From the NCBI GenBank assembly GCA_019247515.1, contig JAFAOS010000089.1, positions 1 to 54,814 on the forward strand: DNA of 54,814 nucleotides. Reading direction: 5' to 3'. Both the position numbers and the translations under genes were made by a program. This document shows, piece after piece, positions 8,116-16,017 of this stretch. The notes under the pieces were generated by a model. That model was not told the DNA's origin and ran no database searches. It saw only the letters and a list, made by a program, of their open reading frames with translations. How positions within the stretch are numbered: position 1 is the stretch's first letter; each line of letters begins with the position of its first letter. This DNA comes from Chloroflexota bacterium. Lineage in GTDB: Bacteria; Chloroflexota; UBA6077; CF-72.

Positions 8116-8916
8116 TTACGAGACGATGCTCAGGTGCGACTTGGCGGACGCGGCGCGTCCGACCGTTGGCAGGGAAAACCAGAAACGCGCGCCACCACCG
8201 CGGCGGCTCTCGACACCCACGTCACCGCCGTGGGCCTCGACAATTGACTTGACGATCGACAGGCCCAGCCCGACACCGTCCTTGCTCCCGCCAGCCGTGG
8301 CTGGCGCGCGGTAGTACGGCTCGAACAGTCGCTGGGCTTGCTCGGGCTGAACGCCAGGGCCACGATCGGCGACTGCCACGTGGACCGCCCCGTCGCGCAT
8401 CGAGATCGTCAGATCGATGGAGGTTTTGGGGGCCGCAAACTTGCTGGCGTTCAGAATCAGATTGATCAGCACCTGGCCCAGCCGCCGGCTGTCGGCCTGA
8501 ATCTCGGGGACCAGGCTGGCGATCCGCACACACAGGCGCTGTCCGCGCTGCTCCAGGAGCGGCCCGACCACCGCCTCAACTTCTTCGACGACGTCGGCCA
8601 GAGCCAGAAGCTGGCGATTCAGCTGCAAGCGGCCCTCACGGATCGTCGCGGCGCACAGGAGATTTTCCACCAGACCCTGCAGCCACAGTGCGCGACGGCG
8701 CATGGCGGCGAGCATGTCCTTGATCTGTTCGGGGTCGAGTCGCGCAAAATCTTCCGCGAGCAGCTCCGAAGACGTGGCGAGCGCGGTCAGCGGCCCACGC
8801 AACTCGTGAGCGACCGTTGCCAGCACCGTCAGCTCGTGGTGCAGCGCCGACTGGCCGTCGCGAGGCGCCGCCTGGGCCTGTTCAGGAGCGACTGTCATTG
8901 TGGCTCCCATCTTCAC
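8116..8916 (-). CDS. Soluble sensor histidine kinase (HisKA-HATPase, no sensor domain)
   Basis: About 266 residues with a GTG start, chosen because AGGAGG lies six bases in front of it; an in-frame ATG nine codons upstream would place this ribosome site inside the gene. Domains: a short polar N-terminus, dimerisation helix with H-box VAHELRGPL (phospho-His near residue 37), N-box LINLILNASKF, G1 DRGPGV, F-box and G2 GVGLGLSIV, finishing as a complete ATPase domain. There is no transmembrane segment and no PAS or GAF domain, so the input must come from a partner protein, the cytoplasm or the N-terminal stub. It is cotranscribed with the downstream OmpR-type regulator. Confidence 0.93.
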   Translation of the reverse strand: MKMGATMTVAPEQAQAAPRDGQSALHHELTVLATVAHELRGPLTALATSSELLAEDFARLDPEQIKDMLAAMRRRALWLQGLVENLLCAATIREGRLQLNRQLLALADVVEEVEAVVGPLLEQRGQRLCVRIASLVPEIQADSRRLGQVLINLILNASKFAAPKTSIDLTISMRDGAVHVAVADRGPGVQPEQAQRLFEPYYRAPATAGGSKDGVGLGLSIVKSIVEAHGGDVGVESRRGGGARFWFSLPTVGRAASAKSHLSIVS

Positions 8917-8956
8917 CGCGGACCTCCTTCCCGTATGTTCCATGTGCAGCGACTCG

Positions 8957-9044
8957 ACTATAGGTCTCGTGCGCGTAAACGTCCGTTACAGCCCCCGTAA
9001 CAGTTGCGTACAGCGGAGGGCCGCGCATTACAGCGGCGTTACAA
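8957..9044 (-). promoter_or_regulatory. Promoter with helically phased CTGTAACG-type direct repeats
   Basis: On the minus strand a -10-like TATAGT (8957-8962) lies about 40 bp before the kinase GTG. The -35 region at 17-bp spacing is poor (CGGACG). Upstream are five related octamers, all in the same orientation: CTGTAACG (8984-8991), CTGTTACG (8996-9003), CTGTACGC (9006-9013), CTGTAATG (9026-9033) and TTGTAACG (9037-9044). Their ends are 12, 10, 20 and 11 bp apart, so all lie on one face of the helix. The first abuts the -35 position. This is the layout of OmpR/PhoB-type activator sites. Confidence 0.55.
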
Positions 9045-9103
9045 GCTCGACTCGGGTGTTGTGCGCGCGTTGAGCGACCGCTGCTAACGCACCGAAAACT
9101 TAC

Positions 9104-9856
9104 TCAGCCTGCTTCGGGCTCGGTGTCCGATTTCAGCAGGACGCCCACGCCTGGAATGGTGTGTAGCAGCTGCGGCCTGGAGGGATCCGGCTCGAGCTTG
9201 CGGCGCAGACGATGGACCGTGACACGCACCACGTCGGAGCCGCTCAGGTCCTGATAGCCCCACACCTGCTTCAACAGCTCGCTGGTCGGGACAACGCGGC
9301 CCGCGTTCATCATCAAGCAGTGCAGCAATCGGAACTCCATGACGGTCAAACTGATCGGCTGGCCGGCCCGCGTCACCGAGTGCTTGTCCAGATCAAGGCT
9401 GATCGTGCCGACCCGAAAGACGGTCTGCTGCGCCTGCTGCACCGCCACCACCTGGCCGTTGCGCCTCAGCTGGGCGCGGATGCGAGCGATCAGCTCGCGG
9501 TGGCTGAAGGGCTTGGTCAGATAGTCGTCGGCGCCAGCTTCGAGGCCACGTACCTTGTCTTCCTCGGAGTCCAGCGCGGTCAACATGATCACCGGCAGCG
9601 ATGACCGCTGCCGCAATTCCTTCAGGACGTCCAGTCCACTCGAGGTGCCGAGACTGATGTCCAGCACGACCAGGTCCGGCCGGCGCTCCTCGAATTGACG
9701 CAGGGCCGCCTCGCCGTCGTAGGCGGCTACCGGATCGAGGCCGCCGCGCCGCAACGCGAACGACAACAAGTCGATCAGCTCGCGGTCGTCGTCTACCAGC
9801 AGGATACGCACGCGGCCGGCTACGTCTGGCGCGAGTCTCTGGGTAAGGTGAACCAT
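9104..9856 (-). CDS. OmpR/PhoB-family response regulator
   Basis: 250 residues. Receiver: VRILLVDDDRE, phosphoacceptor Asp66 (LVVLDISLG), LPVIMLTALD and LTKPFSH. The winged helix covers roughly 145-245 (LTVMEFRLLHCLM, RVTVHRLRRKLEPD, IPGVGVLL). The usual receiver begins near residue 15, so the first residues are an extension produced by translation starting 37 bp inside the end of the PAS kinase gene. No strong ribosome site is visible for that ATG, so re-initiation after the kinase is likely. It forms a cognate pair with the upstream kinase. DNA target unknown; the two regulators in this block differ enough in the recognition helix to have separate targets. Confidence 0.94.
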   Translation of the reverse strand: MVHLTQRLAPDVAGRVRILLVDDDRELIDLLSFALRRGGLDPVAAYDGEAALRQFEERRPDLVVLDISLGTSSGLDVLKELRQRSSLPVIMLTALDSEEDKVRGLEAGADDYLTKPFSHRELIARIRAQLRRNGQVVAVQQAQQTVFRVGTISLDLDKHSVTRAGQPISLTVMEFRLLHCLMMNAGRVVPTSELLKQVWGYQDLSGSDVVRVTVHRLRRKLEPDPSRPQLLHTIPGVGVLLKSDTEPEAG

Positions 9857-10974
9857 ACTGTGGTGCCGCAGCCCGGCTCGCTCTGGATGCCGATTGTGCC
9901 GCCGTGGGCATCGACGATGCCTTTGGCGATCGCCAGACCCAGCCCGACGCCCGGGATATCCGTACCCGACCGCACGCGATAGAACCGCTCAAACAGACCC
10001 GCCTGCTGCTCGGGCGCAATCCCCGACCCCTGGTCGATCACACTGATGCGCACGACACTCGCGTCCGGCACTGCCGTCAGACGGATGACCGAATGCTCGG
10101 GGCTGTACTTCGAGGCATTCGCCAGTAGATTCGTCAACACCTGCCGGGCATAGCGCTGGTCGGCCAGCACGGGCATGCGCTCGTCGGGCAACTCGAGCTC
10201 CACGCGCTGACCGCGGCCCTCGATCGCCGGGCTGACGATCTCCATGGCGTCCATCACGATCGAGTCGAGCTCGGTGCGCCGCGGCACGACCACGAAGTGG
10301 CCCGACTGAATGCTCCCCGCGCTCAGCAGGTCCTCCATCAACGTGCGCATGCGCAGCGCAGTGCGACGCGCCTTACCAAGGACCTGATCGAAGTCGTGGG
10401 CAGTCAGGTGCAGGTAGTCGGTCTCGAGGATCTCGAGCGCGTTGTCGAGCACCATCAGCGGACTGCGCAGCTCGTGCGCGACGCTGTACAGCAACTGTTC
10501 GCGCAGCCGATTGAGCTCGGCGTGCCGCGAGATGTCGTGGACGACGTACACCGCGTAGCCCTCGCTGGCGTCATGCTCGCTGAGGACGGTGCGGCTGACC
10601 TCGAGATCCACGCTGTGGCCGAACGCGTCCGCAACCCGGCCCTGCGCATCGCCGCCCTCCGCGGTATCGCGCGGCAGCGGCACGAAGGGCAGCACATCTC
10701 GAATGTTGCGGTTGTACAGCCGCTGCGGCGCGCCGAACAGCGAGATCGCCGCGGCATTGAACCCAGTCACGCGGCCGCTCATCGACGTGGTGACGATCGG
10801 CGTGCGCAGCGCGGCGAACAGCTCGCGGCGTTCCGCCTCGTGGGACGCCAGGGCGCGCGGCGCCAGCCCCTGCGCCGCAGTCAGCTCCGCACCAGGCGAG
10901 CCGCGCATGATCTCGAACGCTGGCTGTGCTGAATTCGCGACCAGCCCTGCGAGAGGTGCGGGCTCATCCGCCAC
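9820..10974 (-). CDS. PAS-containing sensor histidine kinase
   Basis: About 384 residues from a GTG that has a GGGGG ribosome site seven bases upstream. A longer version from 11100 is possible, but it would begin upstream of the promoter found here. Domains: a PAS fold (about 50-150, with TSMSGRVTGFNAAAISLFG and a later YAVYVVHDIS), the HisKA helix with VAHELRSPL (phospho-His near 167), N-box LTNLLANASKYS, G1 DQGSGIAP, F-box LFERFYR and G2 GVGLGLAIAKG. No transmembrane helix is present, so it senses a cytoplasmic signal through PAS. Its 3' end overlaps the cognate regulator gene by 37 bp. Confidence 0.93.
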   Translation of the reverse strand: MADEPAPLAGLVANSAQPAFEIMRGSPGAELTAAQGLAPRALASHEAERRELFAALRTPIVTTSMSGRVTGFNAAAISLFGAPQRLYNRNIRDVLPFVPLPRDTAEGGDAQGRVADAFGHSVDLEVSRTVLSEHDASEGYAVYVVHDISRHAELNRLREQLLYSVAHELRSPLMVLDNALEILETDYLHLTAHDFDQVLGKARRTALRMRTLMEDLLSAGSIQSGHFVVVPRRTELDSIVMDAMEIVSPAIEGRGQRVELELPDERMPVLADQRYARQVLTNLLANASKYSPEHSVIRLTAVPDASVVRISVIDQGSGIAPEQQAGLFERFYRVRSGTDIPGVGLGLAIAKGIVDAHGGTIGIQSEPGCGTTVWFTLPRDSRQT

Positions 10975-11339
10975 GTTCGATCCCCCAATCTTCTGGCTGC
11001 TGTGTCTGTATACGTCTGCGCGAACCGTTCGGACCATAAGCCTGAAGACGCACTCCGTCAAGGATGAAAGATGCGTGACGGCAGGATCTACGGAATTCAC
11101 TCGAATTCACCGGATCCCAATCAATCCTCAACCGTACGCAACGTTGAAAGAGTGACGGTTAACGCTCTGTGTCGGCGCACTGCGCCCACCGAGGAGGGCT
11201 GTACCCGAAGTGACGATCAGACGAACCATGACACGTTCTTGCGTCAGTGTGCGCGCGCGTAGCGTGCTACACCGCGCCACCGCGAAACGTCGGTTTCGGC
11301 TGAGCTCGGACCGCGCTGCTGAAGGGCGGCAACCGATTC
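10975..11339. other. Divergent intergenic control region
   Basis: A 365-bp stretch between the PAS kinase (minus) and the orphan regulator (plus). It holds the sigma70-like promoter for the kinase operon, a GAATTCAC direct repeat, and, further right, AT-richer sequence (around 11125-11175) that probably carries the promoter of the plus-strand regulator. I see no gene in it. Confidence 0.6.
11033..11061 (-). promoter_or_regulatory. Sigma70-like promoter of the PAS kinase operon
   Basis: On the minus strand TTGACG (11056-11061) and TATGGT (11033-11038) are separated by exactly 17 bp, matching 5 and 4 of 6 consensus positions. The expected transcript start is about 50 nt before the chosen GTG. 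A tandem GAATTCAC (11093-11100 and 11103-11110, 10-bp phase) lies just upstream and may be a regulator site. Confidence 0.5.
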
Positions 11340-12161
11340 GTGGGTAGAAGCACCTCTTTTGGCGATCTGGGCGCGGAGGTTCCCACCCAGCGCCGGGCGA
11401 CGATTCTGCTGGTCGAGGACGACGCGGCGGTCGCCTTCATGCTGACCGACGTGCTCGAGTCGAGCGCCTACGACGTGCTGGTCGCCGGCACCGGGGCGGT
11501 CGCCCGCGCACAGGTCGAGCAGCACAAGCCCGACCTGATCATTCTCGACCTCGTGCTGCCAGACGAGGACGGCCTGGTGCTGTGCAACGTGCTCAAGACC
11601 ATGGCCGCCGTCCCCATCCTGATCTGCAGCGGCACGCAACGTCGGCGCGACGCGTTCCTCAGCTTGAAGCTCGGCGCGGATGACTTCATCGCCAAGCCGT
11701 TCGACGTCTACGACCTGCTGGCTCGGGTCGAGGTGCTCCTGCGACGCGCCGCGCAACAACACGTCGCCGAGCCAGCGATGCCGCGCGGCCCCATCCGCAT
11801 CGGCGACCTGCAGATCGACCACGCGCTGCACCAGGTCACGCTTGGCGAAAACGTCCTCCAATTGACGCCAACCGAGTACCGCCTGCTGACCGTACTGGCC
11901 GCACGACCCGACCAGGTCGTGCCGCGCGACTCGCTCGCCAAACTGGTCTGGGGTGATCCCGACACGGGCACCAGCCGCACGATCGACGTGCACATCGGCC
12001 GGCTGCGGGTCAAATTGAGCCAGGCCAGCCGCACGGCGCCGCAGATCATGTCGGTGCGCGGCTTCGGATACAAGATCGTGAGCGGCGCCGCGGGCTCACC
12101 ATCCACCAGCACACCGCCCAATAACGACCACGTGCCGCTTATCGAGGGCCTGATCAAGTAG
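11340..12161 (+). CDS. Orphan OmpR-type response regulator
   Basis: 273 residues from a GTG. The receiver has ILLVEDDAAV, phosphoacceptor Asp70 (LIILDLVLP), and PILICSGTQ in place of the usual LTA motif: a Ser takes the conserved Thr/Ser position and Cys precedes it. The lysine is in IAKPFD. The winged helix (about 150-255) has LTPTEYRLLTVLAARP and IDVHIGRLRVKL. The last 18 residues (TSTPPNN..) are an unstructured tail. It is divergent from the kinase operon and has no kinase gene of its own, so it may be phosphorylated by either neighbouring kinase. An unusual receiver active site could mean altered kinetics; this is inference. Confidence 0.93.
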   Translation: MGRSTSFGDLGAEVPTQRRATILLVEDDAAVAFMLTDVLESSAYDVLVAGTGAVARAQVEQHKPDLIILDLVLPDEDGLVLCNVLKTMAAVPILICSGTQRRRDAFLSLKLGADDFIAKPFDVYDLLARVEVLLRRAAQQHVAEPAMPRGPIRIGDLQIDHALHQVTLGENVLQLTPTEYRLLTVLAARPDQVVPRDSLAKLVWGDPDTGTSRTIDVHIGRLRVKLSQASRTAPQIMSVRGFGYKIVSGAAGSPSTSTPPNNDHVPLIEGLIK

Positions 12162-12265
12162 GAGATTGCCTCGGGTACACACGCGTCGCGAGCGTGACGC
12201 GCGTTTACCAACATCCGTTCTAACGTGTACGCTTCCAAGACTTGACGAGGAGGGGTACCCGCACA

Positions 12266-14467
12266 ATGGTGCCACTGCAGGCAGGGGGCAGCCGGCTCTG
12301 GCGAGCCGCTCGACATTTCGGGCGGTGGTCGCTCAGCGGAGCACTGTGCATTTCGCTCCTGCTTGGGGCAATTCTCGGCCAGGCCTCGCTGGCCACCGCC
12401 CAACAAGCGGCGCCGGCCGCCGATCCGGGCTTCTTTCCCGCCACGGGTTATCGCATCAGCTCGCCAGAGATTCTGGACTACTTCCAGCACCACGGCGGCG
12501 TACGGACCCTGGGTTACCCGGTGTCCAACGAGTTCCCCCTGCTCGGCCAACGCGTGCAGCTTTTTCAACGCGCCATGCTCCAGATTGGCGCTGACGACGG
12601 GGTCAGCCCCGCTGACATCCTGAGCTCCGACATCCTGCCGATCACCCATATCGACGGACTCAGCCTGCCGCCTGCCGATCCCGATATTCAGGCCAGCGCG
12701 CCGACCCCTGACGCCGCCGACTACCAGACCCAGGCGCTGGCCTTCATCAACGTTTACGTCCCCGATACCTGGAACGGACTGCCCGTCAATTTCCAGCAGA
12801 CGTTCCTCAATACCCTGACGTGCGCCGACGCCTTTGGCAGCGACGACTGCGACGCATCGCAGTTGCCCGCTCTCGACCTGCAGATGTGGGGGCTGCCCAC
12901 CAGCCTGCCCAGCAGCGATCCCGTCAACTCTGATTTCGTGTATCAGCGCTTCCAGCGGGGGATCATGCACTACTCGCGAGCGACCGGGCTCACCCAGGGT
13001 CTGCTGCTCGGCGACTGGCTCAAGCGCGTCATGATCGGGGTCGACCTTTCGCCCGACCTCAACCCGGAGGTGCGCCAGTCGCGATTCTTCGCACAGTACG
13101 CCCCCTCGCTGCCGCTGGCCCTCGATCGCCCGGGCGCGCTGCCGGATACTTCGCTGGCGCAGGCGTTCCGCGCCGACAGTCTGATGGCCGCCGGGCAGTC
13201 GCTGCCTTCGCCCGAACCTACCTTCCCAACCAACGTGGCCCAGACGGCGACCTCTGTCGCCATGACCGCTACCGCGAACGCCGGGACGCAGACAAGCCAG
13301 GCAACGGTCACAAGCCAGGCGGCGCCACAGACATCCACCGCGCAGGCGCTGACTGCGACCGCCGGCGCCCAGCAGCTCAACACAACTCCGACGCCGACGC
13401 CAGCCGGCGTTGTCAGCAACATTCCAGTCGTCAACGTCGGCTGTCTTGGCGACGAGCAGATGTGGTTCGTCCCGCCCAAGCCGAATGTCGGCGTGCACGT
13501 CGCCATCTCGGTGACGTCCATGCGCCATCATGACGTGCGGGCGATGGCCCTGGGTGGGCCACTCGACCCGGGGCCCGTCACGGAGAAGATCGGGCCGTTG
13601 GGCTTCGTCTGGACCTGGACGGTCGCGCCACCCGTCGAGGCGTTCTATCAGTGGACGTTCTTCGCGGACGGGCTGCGGCCGTGCATCACGTCGGGCTTCA
13701 ACACCTTCGCGTCAATTGGGGCGACGCTCACACCCACCCAGACCGCCATACCGAGCAACACGCCCAGCACGCTGACGCCCACGCCAACCAACACGCCGGT
13801 GCCCGGACCGTCCATCAGCAACGCGACTCAGAGCGGCACGTGCGGCTCGGTCGTCACCATCACCGGCAACAACTTCGGCACGCCGCCATCGGAGTTCGGC
13901 ACCAGCGTGCAACTGCTCGGCGGGCCATCCGGCTCGGGCACACCGGTGCTGCTCAGCCTGGTGGGAGGCTCGAACACCCAGATCACCACCACCCTGCCGA
14001 CGACGACGAACCTGCCGGCTGGTAACAACTACAACCTGGTGGTCACCAACAACGGCGGCAGCTCCAACACGGTGGGATTCACCGTCACTCCATGCGGCAG
14101 CAGCGCGGCAACCGAGACGCCGGTCCCGGCAGGTCCGACCGACACGCGGACGCCGACTCCATTGCCCGCGCCATCGATCAGCGGCGCGACCGCTTCGGGC
14201 ACGTGTGGCTCCGTCCTGGTGGTCAACGGCGCGAATTTCGGGTCGCAAGCCAACCCGGTCGGCGCCGCGGTCCAGCTGCTCGGCGGTCCCCCCGGTTCGG
14301 GTACGCCACGCATCCTCCAGACGGTGGGCAATGTCGCCAACAATCAGATCACCGCGGTACTGCCAAGCAGCGGCCTGCCGACAGGCAACAACTACAGCCT
14401 GGTAGTGACCACCAACTCGGGCACCTCCAATGCCGTGCCCTTTTCTTCCGTCGCCCCAGGCTGCTAA
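12266..14467 (+). CDS. Secreted multidomain protein with two C-terminal IPT/TIG domains
   Basis: 733 residues from an ATG with GAGGAGGGG ten bases upstream. There is a signal peptide (SLSGALCISLLLGAIL, cleavage near ATAQQAAP). The N-terminal module has ILDYFQHHGGVRTLGYPVSN and LFQRAMLQ, followed later by FQRGIMHY, patterns of a short repeat common in secreted Chloroflexi proteins. Then come an Ala/Thr-rich linker, a central beta domain, Thr-Pro linkers and two homologous IPT/TIG-like domains (SGTCGSVVTITGNNFG and SGTCGSVLVVNGANFG, each with an LLGGP.GSGTP motif and GNNY.LVV). A surface-exposed binding or adhesion role is likely. No catalytic motif seen. It sits next to the response regulators, which may control it. 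Confidence 0.8.
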   Translation: MVPLQAGGSRLWRAARHFGRWSLSGALCISLLLGAILGQASLATAQQAAPAADPGFFPATGYRISSPEILDYFQHHGGVRTLGYPVSNEFPLLGQRVQLFQRAMLQIGADDGVSPADILSSDILPITHIDGLSLPPADPDIQASAPTPDAADYQTQALAFINVYVPDTWNGLPVNFQQTFLNTLTCADAFGSDDCDASQLPALDLQMWGLPTSLPSSDPVNSDFVYQRFQRGIMHYSRATGLTQGLLLGDWLKRVMIGVDLSPDLNPEVRQSRFFAQYAPSLPLALDRPGALPDTSLAQAFRADSLMAAGQSLPSPEPTFPTNVAQTATSVAMTATANAGTQTSQATVTSQAAPQTSTAQALTATAGAQQLNTTPTPTPAGVVSNIPVVNVGCLGDEQMWFVPPKPNVGVHVAISVTSMRHHDVRAMALGGPLDPGPVTEKIGPLGFVWTWTVAPPVEAFYQWTFFADGLRPCITSGFNTFASIGATLTPTQTAIPSNTPSTLTPTPTNTPVPGPSISNATQSGTCGSVVTITGNNFGTPPSEFGTSVQLLGGPSGSGTPVLLSLVGGSNTQITTTLPTTTNLPAGNNYNLVVTNNGGSSNTVGFTVTPCGSSAATETPVPAGPTDTRTPTPLPAPSISGATASGTCGSVLVVNGANFGSQANPVGAAVQLLGGPPGSGTPRILQTVGNVANNQITAVLPSSGLPTGNNYSLVVTTNSGTSNAVPFSSVAPGC

Positions 14468-14488
14468 CCCCGCGAAGGATCAGGTTGT

Positions 14489-14967
14489 AAGCGTGCTTAT
14501 GCACGCCGCTGCGCTCTCGAGCTGATAAGCGTGCTTATGCACGCCGCTGCGCGGCGGAGGGGTTCCACCCCTCTACCCCGCTGGCGTGGCCGACAAGGAT
14601 CCACCACAGTCGTCAGCTGCGTGTTCGCCAAGAGGGGGAGCTCCGCTCCCCCTGGAAACCCCCCACGGGCTTCGCCGAAGGGTGCCATCCTGACCTTCGG
14701 TATCAGAGTTCTTCACCCAGTCAGTCACCGAGGTGAGTCAGTGAACTGGCGTTCGTGAGCGACCGACGGTCCAGATGTTGGCGGCCGCCGAAGGCCGTGG
14801 GGACTGGGGAGCGGAGCTCCCCAGCGTAGCGCCTCGCAAGCTGAAAGCTGTGGTCAATCCTTGTCGGCCACGCCAGCGGGGTAGAGGGGCAGCGCCCCTC
14901 CGCCGCGAAGCGGCGTGCAAAAGCACGCTTATCAGCTCGAGAGCGCAGCGGCGTGCCAAAGCATGCG
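14489..14967. repeat. Compound hairpin repeat, full near-palindromic copy (element A)
   Basis: The entire gap between the IPT protein and plsX is non-coding and repeat-derived. The outer arms (about 14521-14625 and, inverted, 14848-14935) match: AAGCGTGCTTATGCACGCCGC, GAGGGGT/ACCCCTC, TACCCCGCTGGCGTGGCCGA. Between them are tight perfect hairpins with 3-base loops: AGGGGGAGC-TCC-GCTCCCCCT (about 14632-14652) and CTGGGGAGC-GGA-GCTCCCCAG (about 14804-14824). Each end carries one more inverted copy of the terminal unit flanking CTCTCGAG. No transposase is encoded. It resembles a MITE or BIME-type element. Homologous copies occur at 21073-21414 and 48553-48600. Confidence 0.8.
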
Positions 14968-14978
14968 TAGACCCTGAT

Positions 14979-16001
14979 TTACAGCGAAATTAATCTTTCG
15001 CGGATGCGGGGGACCAGGTGCAACTCTGCGCAGCGGGCGGCTTCTCGGATGGCGTTTTGCATCGCCAGTGGAGTTGAACGGCCGTGGGCCACGATGCACA
15101 CGCCGTTGACGCCCAGCAGCGGCACGCCGCCGACTTCTTCGTAGCTCAGGCGGCGGCGGATCGAGCGGAACGCGGGTCGCAAGCCAAGCGCCAGCAGCGA
15201 TGAGAGGGGATTGCGCGTGAGCTCCTGGCGAATGAGCTCGGTCATCGTGGCGACCACGCCCTCGGCGCCTTTCAGAAAGACGTTGCCCGCGAAACCGTCG
15301 ACCACCACCACGTCCACGACGCCGGCGGTGATGTCCTTGCCCTCGACGTTGCCCACGTAGTGGATCGGCAGCGCCCGAATCAGCGGGATGGCTTCGACCA
15401 GCAGCGCGTTGCCCTTGCCCTCTTCCTCGCCGTTGGACAAGGTGGCAACCGAGGGTCGCGTCCGCCCCAGGACGATCTCGGCGTACAGGCTGCCCATCAG
15501 CGCGAACTGCGCCAACCACTCGGGCTTGACGTCGACGTTGGCGCCTACGTCGAGCAGCACGCAGAAGCCTTTGAGGGTCGGCACCTGCGCGGCGAGCGCG
15601 GGCCGCTCGCTGGTGATGCCTTCGATCCGCCGCAGCCCGAGCAGCGCCGTCGCCAACACGCCGCCGGTGTTGCCGGCGGAGACGAACCCGTCGGCTCCGC
15701 CATTTTTGACCAGCTCCACGCCCACCGCCATCGACGAGTGGCGTTTCGAGCGCACCGCCGACGCCGGGTGCTCGCTCATCTCGATCACTTCGGGCGCCTG
15801 GACAATCTGCAGCAGGTGCTCCACACCGCTCAGGTCGCCCTGGTCCCGCAGCGCGGGTCGGATGTCGGCCTCGCGTCCGACGAGCTGAACCTCGTACCCC
15901 CACGCGCGCGCAGCCCGCACCGCGCCGGCGACTGGAGCCAGCGGCGCGTGGTCGCCGCCCATGGCATCCAGCGCGATCCGAACCATGTCTTGCTCAGGCA
16001 T
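14979..16001 (-). CDS. plsX: Phosphate acyltransferase PlsX
   Basis: About 340 residues, the usual PlsX length. It opens with VRIALDAMGGDHAP, the family signature, and contains SAGNTGGVLATALLGL, LLDVGANVDVKPEWLAQFA, NGEEEGKGN, VVDGFAGNVFLKGAEG and EEVGGVPLLGVNG, all characteristic. PlsX converts acyl-ACP to acyl-phosphate, the donor for PlsY in phospholipid synthesis, at the membrane surface. The reading frame extends 44 codons upstream, but the conserved protein starts at the ATG used here (GGGG just upstream). The usual fabD/fabG/acpP neighbours are absent; a queuosine-salvage gene starts 16 bp away on the other strand. Confidence 0.95.
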   Translation of the reverse strand: MPEQDMVRIALDAMGGDHAPLAPVAGAVRAARAWGYEVQLVGREADIRPALRDQGDLSGVEHLLQIVQAPEVIEMSEHPASAVRSKRHSSMAVGVELVKNGGADGFVSAGNTGGVLATALLGLRRIEGITSERPALAAQVPTLKGFCVLLDVGANVDVKPEWLAQFALMGSLYAEIVLGRTRPSVATLSNGEEEGKGNALLVEAIPLIRALPIHYVGNVEGKDITAGVVDVVVVDGFAGNVFLKGAEGVVATMTELIRQELTRNPLSSLLALGLRPAFRSIRRRLSYEEVGGVPLLGVNGVCIVAHGRSTPLAMQNAIREAARCAELHLVPRIRERLISL

Positions 16002-16017
16002 TATTCCCCACAGATTC

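Noticed and set aside
11708..13531. Long minus-strand frame of about 600 codons
   Set aside because: Antisense to the orphan regulator and secreted IPT protein genes, both clearly supported; Arg/Gly-rich nonsense.
14489..14967. Insertion sequence with a transposase
   Set aside because: No reading frame of transposase type in any frame; only non-coding hairpin sequence.
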